Origin: an uncultured Hyphomicrobiales bacterium
Lineage (GTDB): Bacteria > Pseudomonadota > Alphaproteobacteria > Rhizobiales > Hyphomicrobiaceae
NCBI GenBank assembly: GCA_902826715.1
Contig: CADEFX010000022.1
Span: forward strand, 1-32,434
Direction of reading: 5' to 3'
Length of the DNA: 32,434 nucleotides
Below, in pieces: positions 25,142 to 32,434 of this stretch. The translations under genes and the position numbers were made by a program. The stretch's first letter is position 1. Every line of letters starts with the position of its first letter. Below the pieces are notes generated by a model. It saw only the letters and a list, made by a program, of their open reading frames with translations. It was not told the DNA's origin and ran no database searches.

Positions 25142-27112
25142 ATGATGACCAAGCCGCTGTGGCAGCCCGACGAGCGATCCGTGGCCAAGATGGCCATCAC
25201 CCAGTTCATGGGCGTTGCCGGGCAGCGCAGCGGCCGTTCCATTGCCAGCTACGAGGAACTCCATGCCTATTCTGTGGAAGACCCGGCGACCTTCTGGAAA
25301 ATTCTCTGGGATGAGGCGGGCGTGAAAGGTGATCCCGGAACCGAGCCTTACGTGAGCGACATCGATCGCATGCCCGGCGCGAAATTCTTTCCCCGTGGAA
25401 GCCTCAACGTCGCCGAAAACATGCTGGCACGCGACGGTGACGGCGACGCTCTGGTGTTCTGGGGCGAGGACAAGGTCAAACGGCGCATGAGCTGGTCGGA
25501 GCTGCGCCGCCAGGTCGCGCAGCTTCAAACGCTTCTAAAGGACATCGGCGTCAAATCTGGCGAGCGCGTGGCCGCCATGATGCCCAACATGCCGGAATCG
25601 ATCGTCGGCCTCACAGCCACGGCCTCCATTGGGGCCACGTGGTCGTCCTGCTCGCCCGACTTCGGCGTGCAGGGCGTGCTCGACCGCTTCGGGCAGATCG
25701 AGCCCAAAGTGCTCATTGCCTGCGACGGCTACTGGTACGCCGGCAAGGCCATCGACATCTCCGACAAGCTGGTGCAGATCACCAAGCAACTCCCCTCAGT
25801 CGAGCGCATCATCATCGTGCCCTATCTCGGCACGGATCGCGACGTCGTGCAGGCGCTCGTCGCGCAAGGCCGCGGCGCCGAGACCTGGGGCGACGCCGTG
25901 CTTGCGCGCGATCCCAAGCCGCTCACCTTCGAGCGCTTTTCCTTCACGCATCCGCTCTACATCCTCTTTTCTTCCGGCACGACGGGCATGCCCAAGTGCA
26001 TCGTCCACTCCGGCGGCGGCACTCTGCTGAAGCATCTGTCCGAGCACCGGCTGCACACCGATGTAAAACCCGGCGATCGCCTCTTCTACTTCACCACGCT
26101 CGGATGGATGATGTGGAATTGGCTCGTTTCCGGACTCGCCAACGGCGCCACGCTTCTCCTCTACGACGGCTCGCCGTTCCATCCGTCCGGCAACATTCTG
26201 TGGGACTACGCGCAGGCCGAGCGCTGTACGCACTTCGGCACCTCCGCGAAATACATCGATGCCCTAAAGAAGGCCGGCTTCAAGCCGCGCGAGACGCACA
26301 ACCTGACGCCGCTGCGCGCCATCCTCTCGACCGGATCACCACTCGTCGCGGAGAGCTTCGATTTCGTCTACGCCGACATCAAGCACGACGTGCATCTGGC
26401 CTCCATCTCCGGTGGCACCGATATCGTCGGCTGCTTCGTCCTCGGCATTCCGACGCTTCCGGTCTGGCGCGGCGAGATTCAGGGACCAGGCCTCGGCATG
26501 GCCGTCGATGTCGTCGACGATCAGGGCCACACCGTCACGCACGGAAAGGGCGAGCTGGTGTGCCGCCGGCCATTCCCTTCCATGCCCGTCGGCTTCTGGA
26601 ACGACCCCGACGGCAAGAAATACCGCGCCGCTTACTTCGACCGCTTCCCCGGCATCTGGCACCACGGCGATTTCGCCGAATGGACCGAGCACCAGGGCAT
26701 CGTCATCCACGGCCGCTCCGACGCGACGCTCAACCCCGGCGGCGTGCGCATCGGCACGGCAGAGATCTATCGCCAGGTTGAGCAGCTCGAGGCTGTGCAG
26801 GAGGCGGTCGTCATCGGCCAGGACTGGGAAGGGGACGTCCGCGTCCTCCTGTTCGTCGTCCTGAAATCGGGCTGCCAGCTCGACGACGCCCTGCGCGATA
26901 AGATCAAGAAGCATGTTCGCGTTGGCGCCTCGCCCCGGCATGTGCCCGCCAGGATCGTCGCCGTCGCCGACATCCCGCGCACCAAGTCCGGCAAGATCAC
27001 CGAGCTTGCCGTGCGCGACATCGTCCACGGCCGGCCCGTCAAGAACAAGGAGGCGCTTGCCAATCCCGAAGCGCTCGATCTGTTCCGCGACATCCCCGAG
27101 CTCCGGACCTGA
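25142..27112 (+). CDS. Acetoacetyl-CoA synthetase (acetoacetate-CoA ligase)
   Basis: Activates acetoacetate with ATP and CoA, feeding ketone bodies or polyhydroxybutyrate breakdown products back to acetyl-CoA or polymer synthesis. The 656-aa length is typical. The start MMTKPLWQPDE and FWKILWDEAGVKG are characteristic of this subfamily and distinguish it from acetyl-CoA synthetase. The adenylation P-loop is SSGTTGMPK (277-285); later motifs include GWMMWNW, ISGGTDIVGCF and the C-terminal catalytic Lys 618 in TKSGKITE. The frame is open from a TTG at 25073, but GGAG at 25132-25135 and the family N-terminus place the start at 25142 (or 25145). It is followed after 10 bases by a deacylase-like gene, suggesting one transcript. 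Confidence 0.95.
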   Translation: MMTKPLWQPDERSVAKMAITQFMGVAGQRSGRSIASYEELHAYSVEDPATFWKILWDEAGVKGDPGTEPYVSDIDRMPGAKFFPRGSLNVAENMLARDGDGDALVFWGEDKVKRRMSWSELRRQVAQLQTLLKDIGVKSGERVAAMMPNMPESIVGLTATASIGATWSSCSPDFGVQGVLDRFGQIEPKVLIACDGYWYAGKAIDISDKLVQITKQLPSVERIIIVPYLGTDRDVVQALVAQGRGAETWGDAVLARDPKPLTFERFSFTHPLYILFSSGTTGMPKCIVHSGGGTLLKHLSEHRLHTDVKPGDRLFYFTTLGWMMWNWLVSGLANGATLLLYDGSPFHPSGNILWDYAQAERCTHFGTSAKYIDALKKAGFKPRETHNLTPLRAILSTGSPLVAESFDFVYADIKHDVHLASISGGTDIVGCFVLGIPTLPVWRGEIQGPGLGMAVDVVDDQGHTVTHGKGELVCRRPFPSMPVGFWNDPDGKKYRAAYFDRFPGIWHHGDFAEWTEHQGIVIHGRSDATLNPGGVRIGTAEIYRQVEQLEAVQEAVVIGQDWEGDVRVLLFVVLKSGCQLDDALRDKIKKHVRVGASPRHVPARIVAVADIPRTKSGKITELAVRDIVHGRPVKNKEALANPEALDLFRDIPELRT

Positions 27113-27122
27113 GACATCGAAC

Positions 27123-28172
27123 GTGCGCGGCGCATTCGAAATCGGTGGCGAAAAAGTCGGGGTCGGTGAGCGCAAGCTCGTCGACCTGCCCGTCTCCAAG
27201 CTGTCGAACCATACGCCCGTCACGCTGCCCGTCCACGTCCTGCACGGCGCGCAGCCCGGTCCGGCCATGTTCATCTCCGCCGCCATCCACGGCGACGAGC
27301 TGAACGGCGTCGAGATCATCCGCCGCGTGCTGCGTGCCATGCAGCCCGGCAACATCCGCGGCACTCTGCTGTGCGTGCCGGTGGTCAACGCCTACGGCTT
27401 CATCGGCCGCTCACGCTACCTGCCCGACCGCCGCGACCTCAACCGCTCCTTTCCCGGATCGCCCGGCGGCTCACTCGCCGCACGCCTCGCGCATCTGTTC
27501 CTGACCGAGGTGGTGAGGCGCTGCCAGTTCGGCGTCGATCTCCACACCGCCGCCGTGCACCGCGTGAACCTGCCCCAGATCCGCGCCGATTTCGTCAAGC
27601 GCCCACGCTGCCGCGAACTGTCGGAAGCGTTCGGCGTGCAGGTGGTGCTGGAATCGCCCGAACGCTCTGGCTCCCTTCGCCGCGCCGCGCGTGAGATGGG
27701 CGTCGACGTCCTCGTCTATGAAGGCGGCGAAGGCCTGCGCTTCGACGAGTTCGCCATCAAGGCCGGCGTCGACGGCATCGCCAACGTCATGCTGAAAATC
27801 GGCATGCTCGAGTTGCCGGACGGCGTCGAGATCCCGCACCAGAAGGACGGCGAGCGCCGCCCCGTATTCGCCAACGCCTCCAAGTGGGTGCGTGCGCCCG
27901 ACGGAGGCATCTTCCGCACCTTGCGCAAGATCGGCCAAGCCGTCGGCGAAGGCGAGACCATCGGCTGGGTCGCCAACCCTTACGACGACACGCAGACCGA
28001 GATCCGCTCGCCGCGCCGAGGGATCATCGTCGGCAACACGACGCTCCCCATCGTCAACATGGGCGACGCGCTCTTCCACATCGCGTGGTCCGGCGAGTTC
28101 GAACGCACGCTACGCGACACCGGCCCCGAGCCTGCCAGCGACCCGCTGATGGACGAGGACGAGATCATCTAG
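27123..28172 (+). CDS. Succinylglutamate desuccinylase/aspartoacylase family (M14) protein
   Basis: A zinc-dependent deacylase-like protein of 349 aa related to AstE and AspA, which cleave N-acyl amino acids. The zinc site is visible: H56 and E59 in HGDE, and H141 in DLHT. The substrate-binding region RRDLNRSFPG is present. The C-terminal part (about 255-340) is a beta-rich, barrel-sandwich-like extension common in this family. The start is GTG at 27123, ten bases after the synthetase stop; the open frame further upstream lies in the synthetase gene and is a shadow. A strong ribosome-binding site is lacking, which fits translation coupled to the upstream gene. The true acyl substrate is unknown; no ast genes are nearby. 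Confidence 0.88.
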   Translation: MRGAFEIGGEKVGVGERKLVDLPVSKLSNHTPVTLPVHVLHGAQPGPAMFISAAIHGDELNGVEIIRRVLRAMQPGNIRGTLLCVPVVNAYGFIGRSRYLPDRRDLNRSFPGSPGGSLAARLAHLFLTEVVRRCQFGVDLHTAAVHRVNLPQIRADFVKRPRCRELSEAFGVQVVLESPERSGSLRRAAREMGVDVLVYEGGEGLRFDEFAIKAGVDGIANVMLKIGMLELPDGVEIPHQKDGERRPVFANASKWVRAPDGGIFRTLRKIGQAVGEGETIGWVANPYDDTQTEIRSPRRGIIVGNTTLPIVNMGDALFHIAWSGEFERTLRDTGPEPASDPLMDEDEII

Positions 28173-28215
28173 CTTGCCAACGCGAATTCACGCCGAGCGC
28201 CCGCAGGAGAATGGC

Positions 28216-28731
28216 ATGGCAAAGGTCAAGTACAGAGCCCCCAAGGGCTATCAGGATGCGATGGCCTACCTTCGGGTTGCCGATGCCTCGGCCGCAATCG
28301 AGTTCTACGCCGCGGCGTTCGGCGCCAAGGAGAAGTTCCGGCTGACCATGCCCGGCGGCGGCGCCGTGGGTCACGCCGAGCTCTGGTTTGGCAGCACCTG
28401 CGTGATGCTGTCCGACGAATTCCCCGACATGGGCATTGTCGGCCCCAAGACTTTGGGCGGTGTCAGCAGCCTGATGTCGCTGTACGTCTCCGACGCAGAT
28501 GCGGTGTTCGAACGCGCAATCGCCGCCGGCGCCAAAGTCAAGCGGCCGTTGACCGACGAATTCTACGGCGATCGCACCGGCCAGCTAGAGGACCCGTTCG
28601 GCCACGTTTGGTCGATCCAGACCCGGATCGAGGACGTCACCCCGAAGAAGATGCAGAAGCGACGAGACGCCATGGCTGCAAAAACCGAACCCGAGCCGAA
28701 GGCGAAGTCGAAACGGAAGACCAAGGGATGA
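28216..28731 (+). CDS. VOC-family (glyoxalase/PhnB-like) protein
   Basis: A 171-aa protein of the vicinal oxygen chelate superfamily. One domain with paired beta-alpha-beta-beta-beta units spans about 12-135, including YLRVADASAAIEFYAAAFGA, HAELWFGSTCVMLSDEFP and the closing LEDPFGHVWSIQT, all typical of PhnB-like members. A Lys/Glu-rich tail (KKMQKRRDAM onward, about 36 aa) follows and is likely disordered. AGGAG is six bases before the ATG at 28216; an upstream frame start is rejected. PhnB-like proteins often lack proven enzymatic activity, so it may bind or act on a small molecule that cannot be named. It sits between two hydrolase genes in the same direction. Confidence 0.9.
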   Translation: MAKVKYRAPKGYQDAMAYLRVADASAAIEFYAAAFGAKEKFRLTMPGGGAVGHAELWFGSTCVMLSDEFPDMGIVGPKTLGGVSSLMSLYVSDADAVFERAIAAGAKVKRPLTDEFYGDRTGQLEDPFGHVWSIQTRIEDVTPKKMQKRRDAMAAKTEPEPKAKSKRKTKG

Positions 28732-28771
28732 CCAAGATGAAGCATGAGGTCACGACCTAGGGAGCGATCGC

Positions 28772-30052
28772 GTGCAGCAAGACCCACTCTTCGAACGGAT
28801 CTGGAGCGGCGCGGCTCCCATGGAGGAGTGGACCGCCTCGGTGACGGGCGGTGCAACAAAGCCGATTACCGAGAACATCGTCGCCATTCACACGGGCTAT
28901 CTCTTCGGCAACGTCACCGCCATCCGCACCGGTGCCGGTCTGGTGCTCATCGACACGGGCAGCCGCGAGACGGCGAGCCAGACGCTAGCCGCGCTGCGCC
29001 GCTGGGACGACAGCTCCATCCACACCGTCATCTACACCCACGGGCACATCGATCACACATGGGGCGCAAGGCTGCTCGACCAGGAGGCCGATGCCAGAGG
29101 CCTCGCGCGCCCGCGCATCATCGCCCACCGCAACGTGCTCTATCGCTTCGATCGCTATGACGCGACGCATGCGCTGAACAGCATCGTCATGGGCCGCCAA
29201 TTCAACCAGCCGGGCTACACCTTTCCCGATGACCACCGCCGCCCCGACGAGGTCTACGACGATACGCTCGCGCTCACGGTCGACGGCGTGCGCATCGAGC
29301 TGTTCAACGGACGCGGCGAAACCGACGACGCCACGTTCGTATGGCTGCCCGAGCAGCGCGTGCTGGCGAGCGGCGATTTCGTGATCTGGGTCTTCCCCAA
29401 CGCGGGCAATCCACGCAAGGTCCAGCGCTTCGCGCCGCAATGGGCGATGGCGCTGCGCCGTATGCAGGACCTGCGGCCGGACGTCCTCATTCCCGGTCAC
29501 GGCCCCGTTGTCGCCGGCGAGGCCAGAGTAGCCCAAGTCCTCGGCGACGGCGCCCAGGTGCTCGAAAGCCTCACGGGTCAAACACTCGAGCTGATGAACC
29601 AGGGCCGCTCGCTCAGCGAGATCCTGCACGCCGTATCCGCGCCTGCGGAACTGCTGGCGAAGCCCTACCTGCTCCCGAAGTACGACGATCCCGAGTTTGT
29701 CGTGCGCAACATCTGGCACCTCTACGCCGGCTGGTTCGACGGCAATCCTGCCCATCTCAAGCCCGCGCCCGAAGCTGAGCTGGCTGCCGAGATCGCCTCG
29801 CTCGCGGGCAGCGCACAGGCATTAGCGCAACGCGCTACAGCTCTGGCCATAGCCGGCCGCACGCGCCTCGCCGCCCACCTCATCGAGCTTGCCGCAACCG
29901 CTTCGCCCGACGATAAGACCATCCAAACCGCGCGGGCCGGCGTCTACACGCAATGCATGAGGGCGGAAACGTCCCTGATCGGCAAAGCCCTGTTCGCCGT
30001 CTATCAGCGCGACGCCGCAGCCCAGTCTACTGTCGGAAAATCCGGCTCCTGA
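28772..30052 (+). CDS. MBL-fold hydrolase, alkylsulfatase (SdsA1/BDS1)-like
   Basis: A metallo-beta-lactamase-fold enzyme that by similarity should hydrolyse an alkyl sulfate ester or a related substrate. The 426-aa protein has the binuclear zinc motif THGHIDH (H90, H92, D94, H95), preceded by IDTGSRETA and followed by the later ligand regions GETDDATFVWLP, LASGDFVIWVFPNAG and IPGHGPVV. After about residue 270 comes an all-helical part like the alkylsulfatase dimerisation domain (LMNQGRSLSEILHAV, then HLYAGWFDGNPAHLKP, a well-conserved alkylsulfatase block). It lacks the long N-terminal part and C-terminal SCP2-like domain of full-length SdsA1. The start is GTG at 28772, with GGGAG seven bases upstream. 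No signal peptide, so probably cytoplasmic. Confidence 0.85.
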   Translation: MQQDPLFERIWSGAAPMEEWTASVTGGATKPITENIVAIHTGYLFGNVTAIRTGAGLVLIDTGSRETASQTLAALRRWDDSSIHTVIYTHGHIDHTWGARLLDQEADARGLARPRIIAHRNVLYRFDRYDATHALNSIVMGRQFNQPGYTFPDDHRRPDEVYDDTLALTVDGVRIELFNGRGETDDATFVWLPEQRVLASGDFVIWVFPNAGNPRKVQRFAPQWAMALRRMQDLRPDVLIPGHGPVVAGEARVAQVLGDGAQVLESLTGQTLELMNQGRSLSEILHAVSAPAELLAKPYLLPKYDDPEFVVRNIWHLYAGWFDGNPAHLKPAPEAELAAEIASLAGSAQALAQRATALAIAGRTRLAAHLIELAATASPDDKTIQTARAGVYTQCMRAETSLIGKALFAVYQRDAAAQSTVGKSGS

Positions 30053-30193
30053 GCAACTACTTCCAAGTCAGTTTCAGACAGATCACAGCCAGCTCGGCAA
30101 CGGAAGCGCTGTGGATTGGAAATCTTAACGAGGGGTGGGGGAGGCGAGTATCAGGTAGACTTTGTGAATACGGGAAGAGATAGGAAGGCGTCG

Positions 30194-30503
30194 ATGAACA
30201 CTAAGGACGAGGTTTCATTTCTACAGAAGATTGGAAAAAGAACGTTGACCTGCACATTCATCATGACAACCTCAAACAACAGAGGCTGAGACATTTTATC
30301 ACCATTCAAGCGTTTCTGTTCGCGGCCTTTGGTTTGGTGCTCCGCGAATACATTGCTAACACCAAATTTTTAATTGGGCTTCTCGCTGCGCTCGCAACCC
30401 TGCTGGCGGTCATTCTTTGTATCACGAGCCTTGCGCTCGACGGGCGCAGGACTACTCAAAGGTAGTGAAGCGCACCTTGCGTTACATCGAGGGCAAGTTC
30501 TAG
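30194..30503 (+). pseudogene. Small membrane-protein gene with two -1 frameshifts
   Basis: An ATG at 30194 with AGGAAGG just upstream opens a frame that stops early. Reading shifts by -1 after 30220 (one T missing from the TTT run) into a frame coding WKKNVDLHIHHDNLKQQRLR and two membrane segments. A second -1 shift near 30450 leads to DYSKVVKRTLRYIEGKF and a stop at 30501-30503. The corrected product is about 103 aa: a charged N-terminus, two helices (about 35-50 and 58-81) and a basic tail. I do not know the family. Base composition is clearly lower in GC than neighbours, suggesting foreign origin. Two indels point to a decayed gene, or to assembly error; recoding is less likely. Confidence 0.6.
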
Positions 30504-30527
30504 TTTGGCGCTGACGTATTTGGCCCC

Positions 30528-30571
30528 TGGGTCCGGGCTCGCGCTCGCTCTGCTCGCTTGGCCGGGATGAC
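30528..30571. repeat. Intergenic repeat, GGACCCA/GTCATC type, divergent copy
   Basis: Runs from TGGGTCC to GGATGAC with outer stem CCGG/CCGG and a poorly paired centre. It is related in its ends to the repeats at 3.3-3.6 and 12.9-13.1 kb. Confidence 0.6.
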
Positions 30572-30601
30572 AATCTGGGCGTAGGCGTCGTCTCTCACGA
30601 T

Positions 30602-30676
30602 GTCATCCCGGGCAAGCGCGGGCGAGACTAGAGTCGAGTACACGGCGCCAAATTCCCCCGTGCGACCCGGGACCCA
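30602..30676. repeat. Intergenic repeat, long form, GTCATC/GGACCCA type
   Basis: A 75-base unit from GTCATCCCGGG to CCCGGGACCCA. The ends pair perfectly and enclose a loop of about 50 bases instead of the five bases seen at 12914. It lies in the 217-base gap between the frameshifted gene and the convergent permease gene. Confidence 0.65.
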
Positions 30677-30720
30677 GTGTTCCATGCGGCAGCCAGCCGA
30701 ATTGATCAGTACGCACTAGC

Positions 30721-32434
30721 CTATCGCTCCGCACCACCCTGCCCCGCTCGTCCCCCGGCGACGGCCTTGTGCAGCAGCAGCACCGGCACCAGCCCGGCAA
30801 ACACGATGGCCAGCGCGCCGACCGAAGCGCCCTCGAACTGCTCCATCAGCGCGAAGCTGTAGATGTGCGTCGCCAGCGTCTCGAAGTTGAAGGGCCGCAG
30901 CAGCAGCGTCGCGGGCAACTCTTTCATGGCATCCACGAATACCAGCAGCCCCGCCGCGCCCAGCGACGGCAGCAGCAACGGCACATGCACGTTCACGAGC
31001 GTCGCCAGCGGCGAGCGTCCCAGCGTCCGCGCGGCCGCATCGAGATTCGGCGAGATAAGCGCCAGGCCCGACTCCACCGCCCCGAGCGATACCGCCAGGA
31101 ACCGGACCGGATAGGCCAGGACCAGCACAAACAGCGAACCGGTCAGACGCAGCCCCGTTGATATTCCGAACATGCTGCGGAAGAAATCGTCCACGCGATT
31201 GTCGACGAACGCCAACGGGATCAGAAGCCCCAGCGCCAGCACCGTCCCCGGCACCGCGTAGCCGAGGCCGGCCAGCCGCACCGCCGGGCGCGTGAAGCCG
31301 TTCGGAGCCACCCGACGCGCGTAACCCAGCACCACCGCCAGCGCCACCGCCGCCATGGCCGAGACCGAAGCCAGCAGCAGGCTGTTGCCGGCGGCTCTCC
31401 AGAATCCGCTTTCGGTCACGTCTGCCGCGTGCCGCAGTGCGCCGGCCCCGAGCACGAGCAGCGGCAGCAGGAAGCCGAACGCGAACGGCAGGAAGCACAG
31501 GATCGACGCCGCCACGCCGCGCCAGCCGTCGAGATCAGCGAACGGGATGGACCGGTGCCGGCGGCTCGTATTGTGAAACCGGCTTTTGCCCCGCGCCATG
31601 CGCTCGGCCGCGAACAGGATCAGCACCAGGATCAGCAGTACGACCGCGATCTGCGCCGCCCCGCCGAGGCTCGAGCGCTGCAGCCACGTCGCGTAGATGC
31701 TCGCTGTCAGCGTCCGCACACCCAGGTACTGCACGGCGCCGATATCGTTCAGGCACTCCATCAGCGCCAGCAGGACACCCGCCGCCAGCGCCGGCCGCGC
31801 CATCGGCAGCCCCACCGTCGCGAACGCACCCAGCGGCGTGCGCCCGAGCGTCCGCGCCACCTCCAGCGTGCACACCGACTGCTGCACGAAGCTCGCCCGC
31901 GCCGTCATGTACACATACGGATAGAGCACGCACGACATGACGAAGATCGCGCCGCCCATGCCGCGGATTTCCGGGAACCAGTAGTCCTGCACCGTGTGCC
32001 AGCCCATCGCCCACCGCAGCCAGCTCTGCACCGGGCCGGTGAAGTCCATCAGGTCCCCGTAGCAATAGGCGATGATGTAGGTCGGCACCGCGAGAGGAAT
32101 GACCAGCAGGCGGTCGAGCACCGCACGCCCTCGAAACCGGTACATCGTTACGATCCACGCGGTGCCCGCGCCCGTCACCAGCGTCAGCACGCCGACGCCC
32201 GACAGCAGCACGGCCGTGTCCAGCAGCGAGGCGGGCAAAACGGTGCGGAAAAGATGTGGCCAGACGTTATCGGCAGCCGTCAGCGCCAGAACGATCAGGG
32301 CGACGACCGGTAGCACCACCACCGCCAGGATCGCACCGACGATCACGCTCCACGCCGGCGAGTTGCGCCGCCGCGCGCGCCATTCCGACAGGCCTTGCAG
32401 CGGCGCAAAGAGCACCCGCCAGCGAACCGGCGAC
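30721..32434 (-). CDS. ABC transporter permease, iron(III) FbpB type, 5' end beyond window
   Basis: Inner-membrane permease of an importer for iron(III) or a similar small ligand. Two complete permease domains are fused in one chain, as in FbpB/SfuB proteins. About twelve membrane helices are visible. The first EAA-type loop is LEVARTLGRTPLGAFATVGLP and the second is LDAAARTLGRSPLATLVNVHVP; the subfamily marks LPLAVPTYIIAYCYGDLMDFTGP (read here as IPLAVPTYIIAY) and MKELPATLLLRPFNFETLATH are present. A GTG at 32413-32415 could start a 564-aa protein, but it lacks a spaced ribosome-binding site and the frame stays open to the window edge, so the real start is probably outside. The binding protein and ATPase are not in view. 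Confidence 0.9.
   Translation of the reverse strand, partial: SPVRWRVLFAPLQGLSEWRARRRNSPAWSVIVGAILAVVVLPVVALIVLALTAADNVWPHLFRTVLPASLLDTAVLLSGVGVLTLVTGAGTAWIVTMYRFRGRAVLDRLLVIPLAVPTYIIAYCYGDLMDFTGPVQSWLRWAMGWHTVQDYWFPEIRGMGGAIFVMSCVLYPYVYMTARASFVQQSVCTLEVARTLGRTPLGAFATVGLPMARPALAAGVLLALMECLNDIGAVQYLGVRTLTASIYATWLQRSSLGGAAQIAVVLLILVLILFAAERMARGKSRFHNTSRRHRSIPFADLDGWRGVAASILCFLPFAFGFLLPLLVLGAGALRHAADVTESGFWRAAGNSLLLASVSAMAAVALAVVLGYARRVAPNGFTRPAVRLAGLGYAVPGTVLALGLLIPLAFVDNRVDDFFRSMFGISTGLRLTGSLFVLVLAYPVRFLAVSLGAVESGLALISPNLDAAARTLGRSPLATLVNVHVPLLLPSLGAAGLLVFVDAMKELPATLLLRPFNFETLATHIYSFALMEQFEGASVGALAIVFAGLVPVLLLHKAVAGGRAGQGGAER

Noticed and set aside
26336-27388. 350-aa reverse frame over the synthetase/deacylase junction
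   Set aside because: It spans two well-supported forward genes and has no recognisable domain.
30214-30235. Programmed -1 frameshift at the TTT run
   Set aside because: The site is not a classical X-XXY-YYZ slippery heptamer, and a second -1 shift is also needed downstream; gene decay or sequence error is simpler.
31429-32313. 294-aa forward frame at the right edge
   Set aside because: Arg/His/Gln-rich shadow of the iron-type permease, which has clear EAA loops and membrane helices on the reverse strand.

Overview
This 32.4-kb window is GC-rich, densely packed chromosomal DNA from an alphaproteobacterium, most likely of the order Hyphomicrobiales (Bradyrhizobium, Hyphomicrobium or Rhodoplanes type). 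The assignment rests on gene content (GlpD, MlrC-type M81 protein, M15/DUF882 peptidase, Dpp-type ABC operon, acetoacetyl-CoA synthetase) and on short intergenic palindromes ending in GTCATC...GGACCCA, a repeat style common in that group. It is inference, because no rRNA or tRNA gene is present. I see no tRNA, CRISPR array or prophage.

Bases 62-3044 are a complete IS1595-family transposable element. It has imperfect 31-bp terminal inverted repeats (23/31 matches), an 8-bp target duplication (AATTTATA at 54-61 and 3045-3052), an ISXO2-like transposase, and three cargo genes of unknown function: a 284-aa soluble protein, a 58-aa basic peptide and a 239-aa membrane protein. Next to it lies about 730 bp of non-coding DNA (3053-3782) rich in hairpin repeats. 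The stems of these repeats covary with copies at 12.9-13.1 kb and 30.5-30.7 kb.

From 3.8 to 12.9 kb is an oxidoreductase region. A divergent SDR dehydrogenase faces two tandem, paralogous GMC-type flavoproteins. The second is fused to a middle domain and a C-terminal alpha/beta-hydrolase whose nucleophile position holds cysteine (about 1184 aa in total). Together they look like an oxidation/hydrolysis module for a sterol-like or other hydrophobic alcohol. Then come a small helical protein, two coupled small membrane proteins and glpD.

From 13.1 to 21.4 kb are an M81 (MlrC-like) metallopeptidase, a secreted M15-type peptidase with an Arg-rich repeat linker, and a complete five-gene peptide/nickel-type ABC importer operon (binding protein, two permeases, two ATPases). 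The binding protein is separated from the permeases by an intercistronic hairpin, and the four downstream genes overlap by ATGA.

From 21.4 to 30.1 kb are mainly catabolic enzymes: a glutathione S-transferase-like protein, a PEP-mutase/methylisocitrate-lyase family enzyme with a TTG start, an AsmA-like envelope protein, and a run of acetoacetyl-CoA synthetase, M14-family deacylase (AspA/AstE type), VOC protein and alkylsulfatase-like MBL hydrolase. At 30194-30503 is a low-GC small membrane-protein gene readable only if two -1 frameshifts are corrected. The window ends inside a reverse-strand gene for a double-domain iron(III)-type ABC permease. No transcription factor gene is present, so regulation can be inferred only from local inverted repeats.
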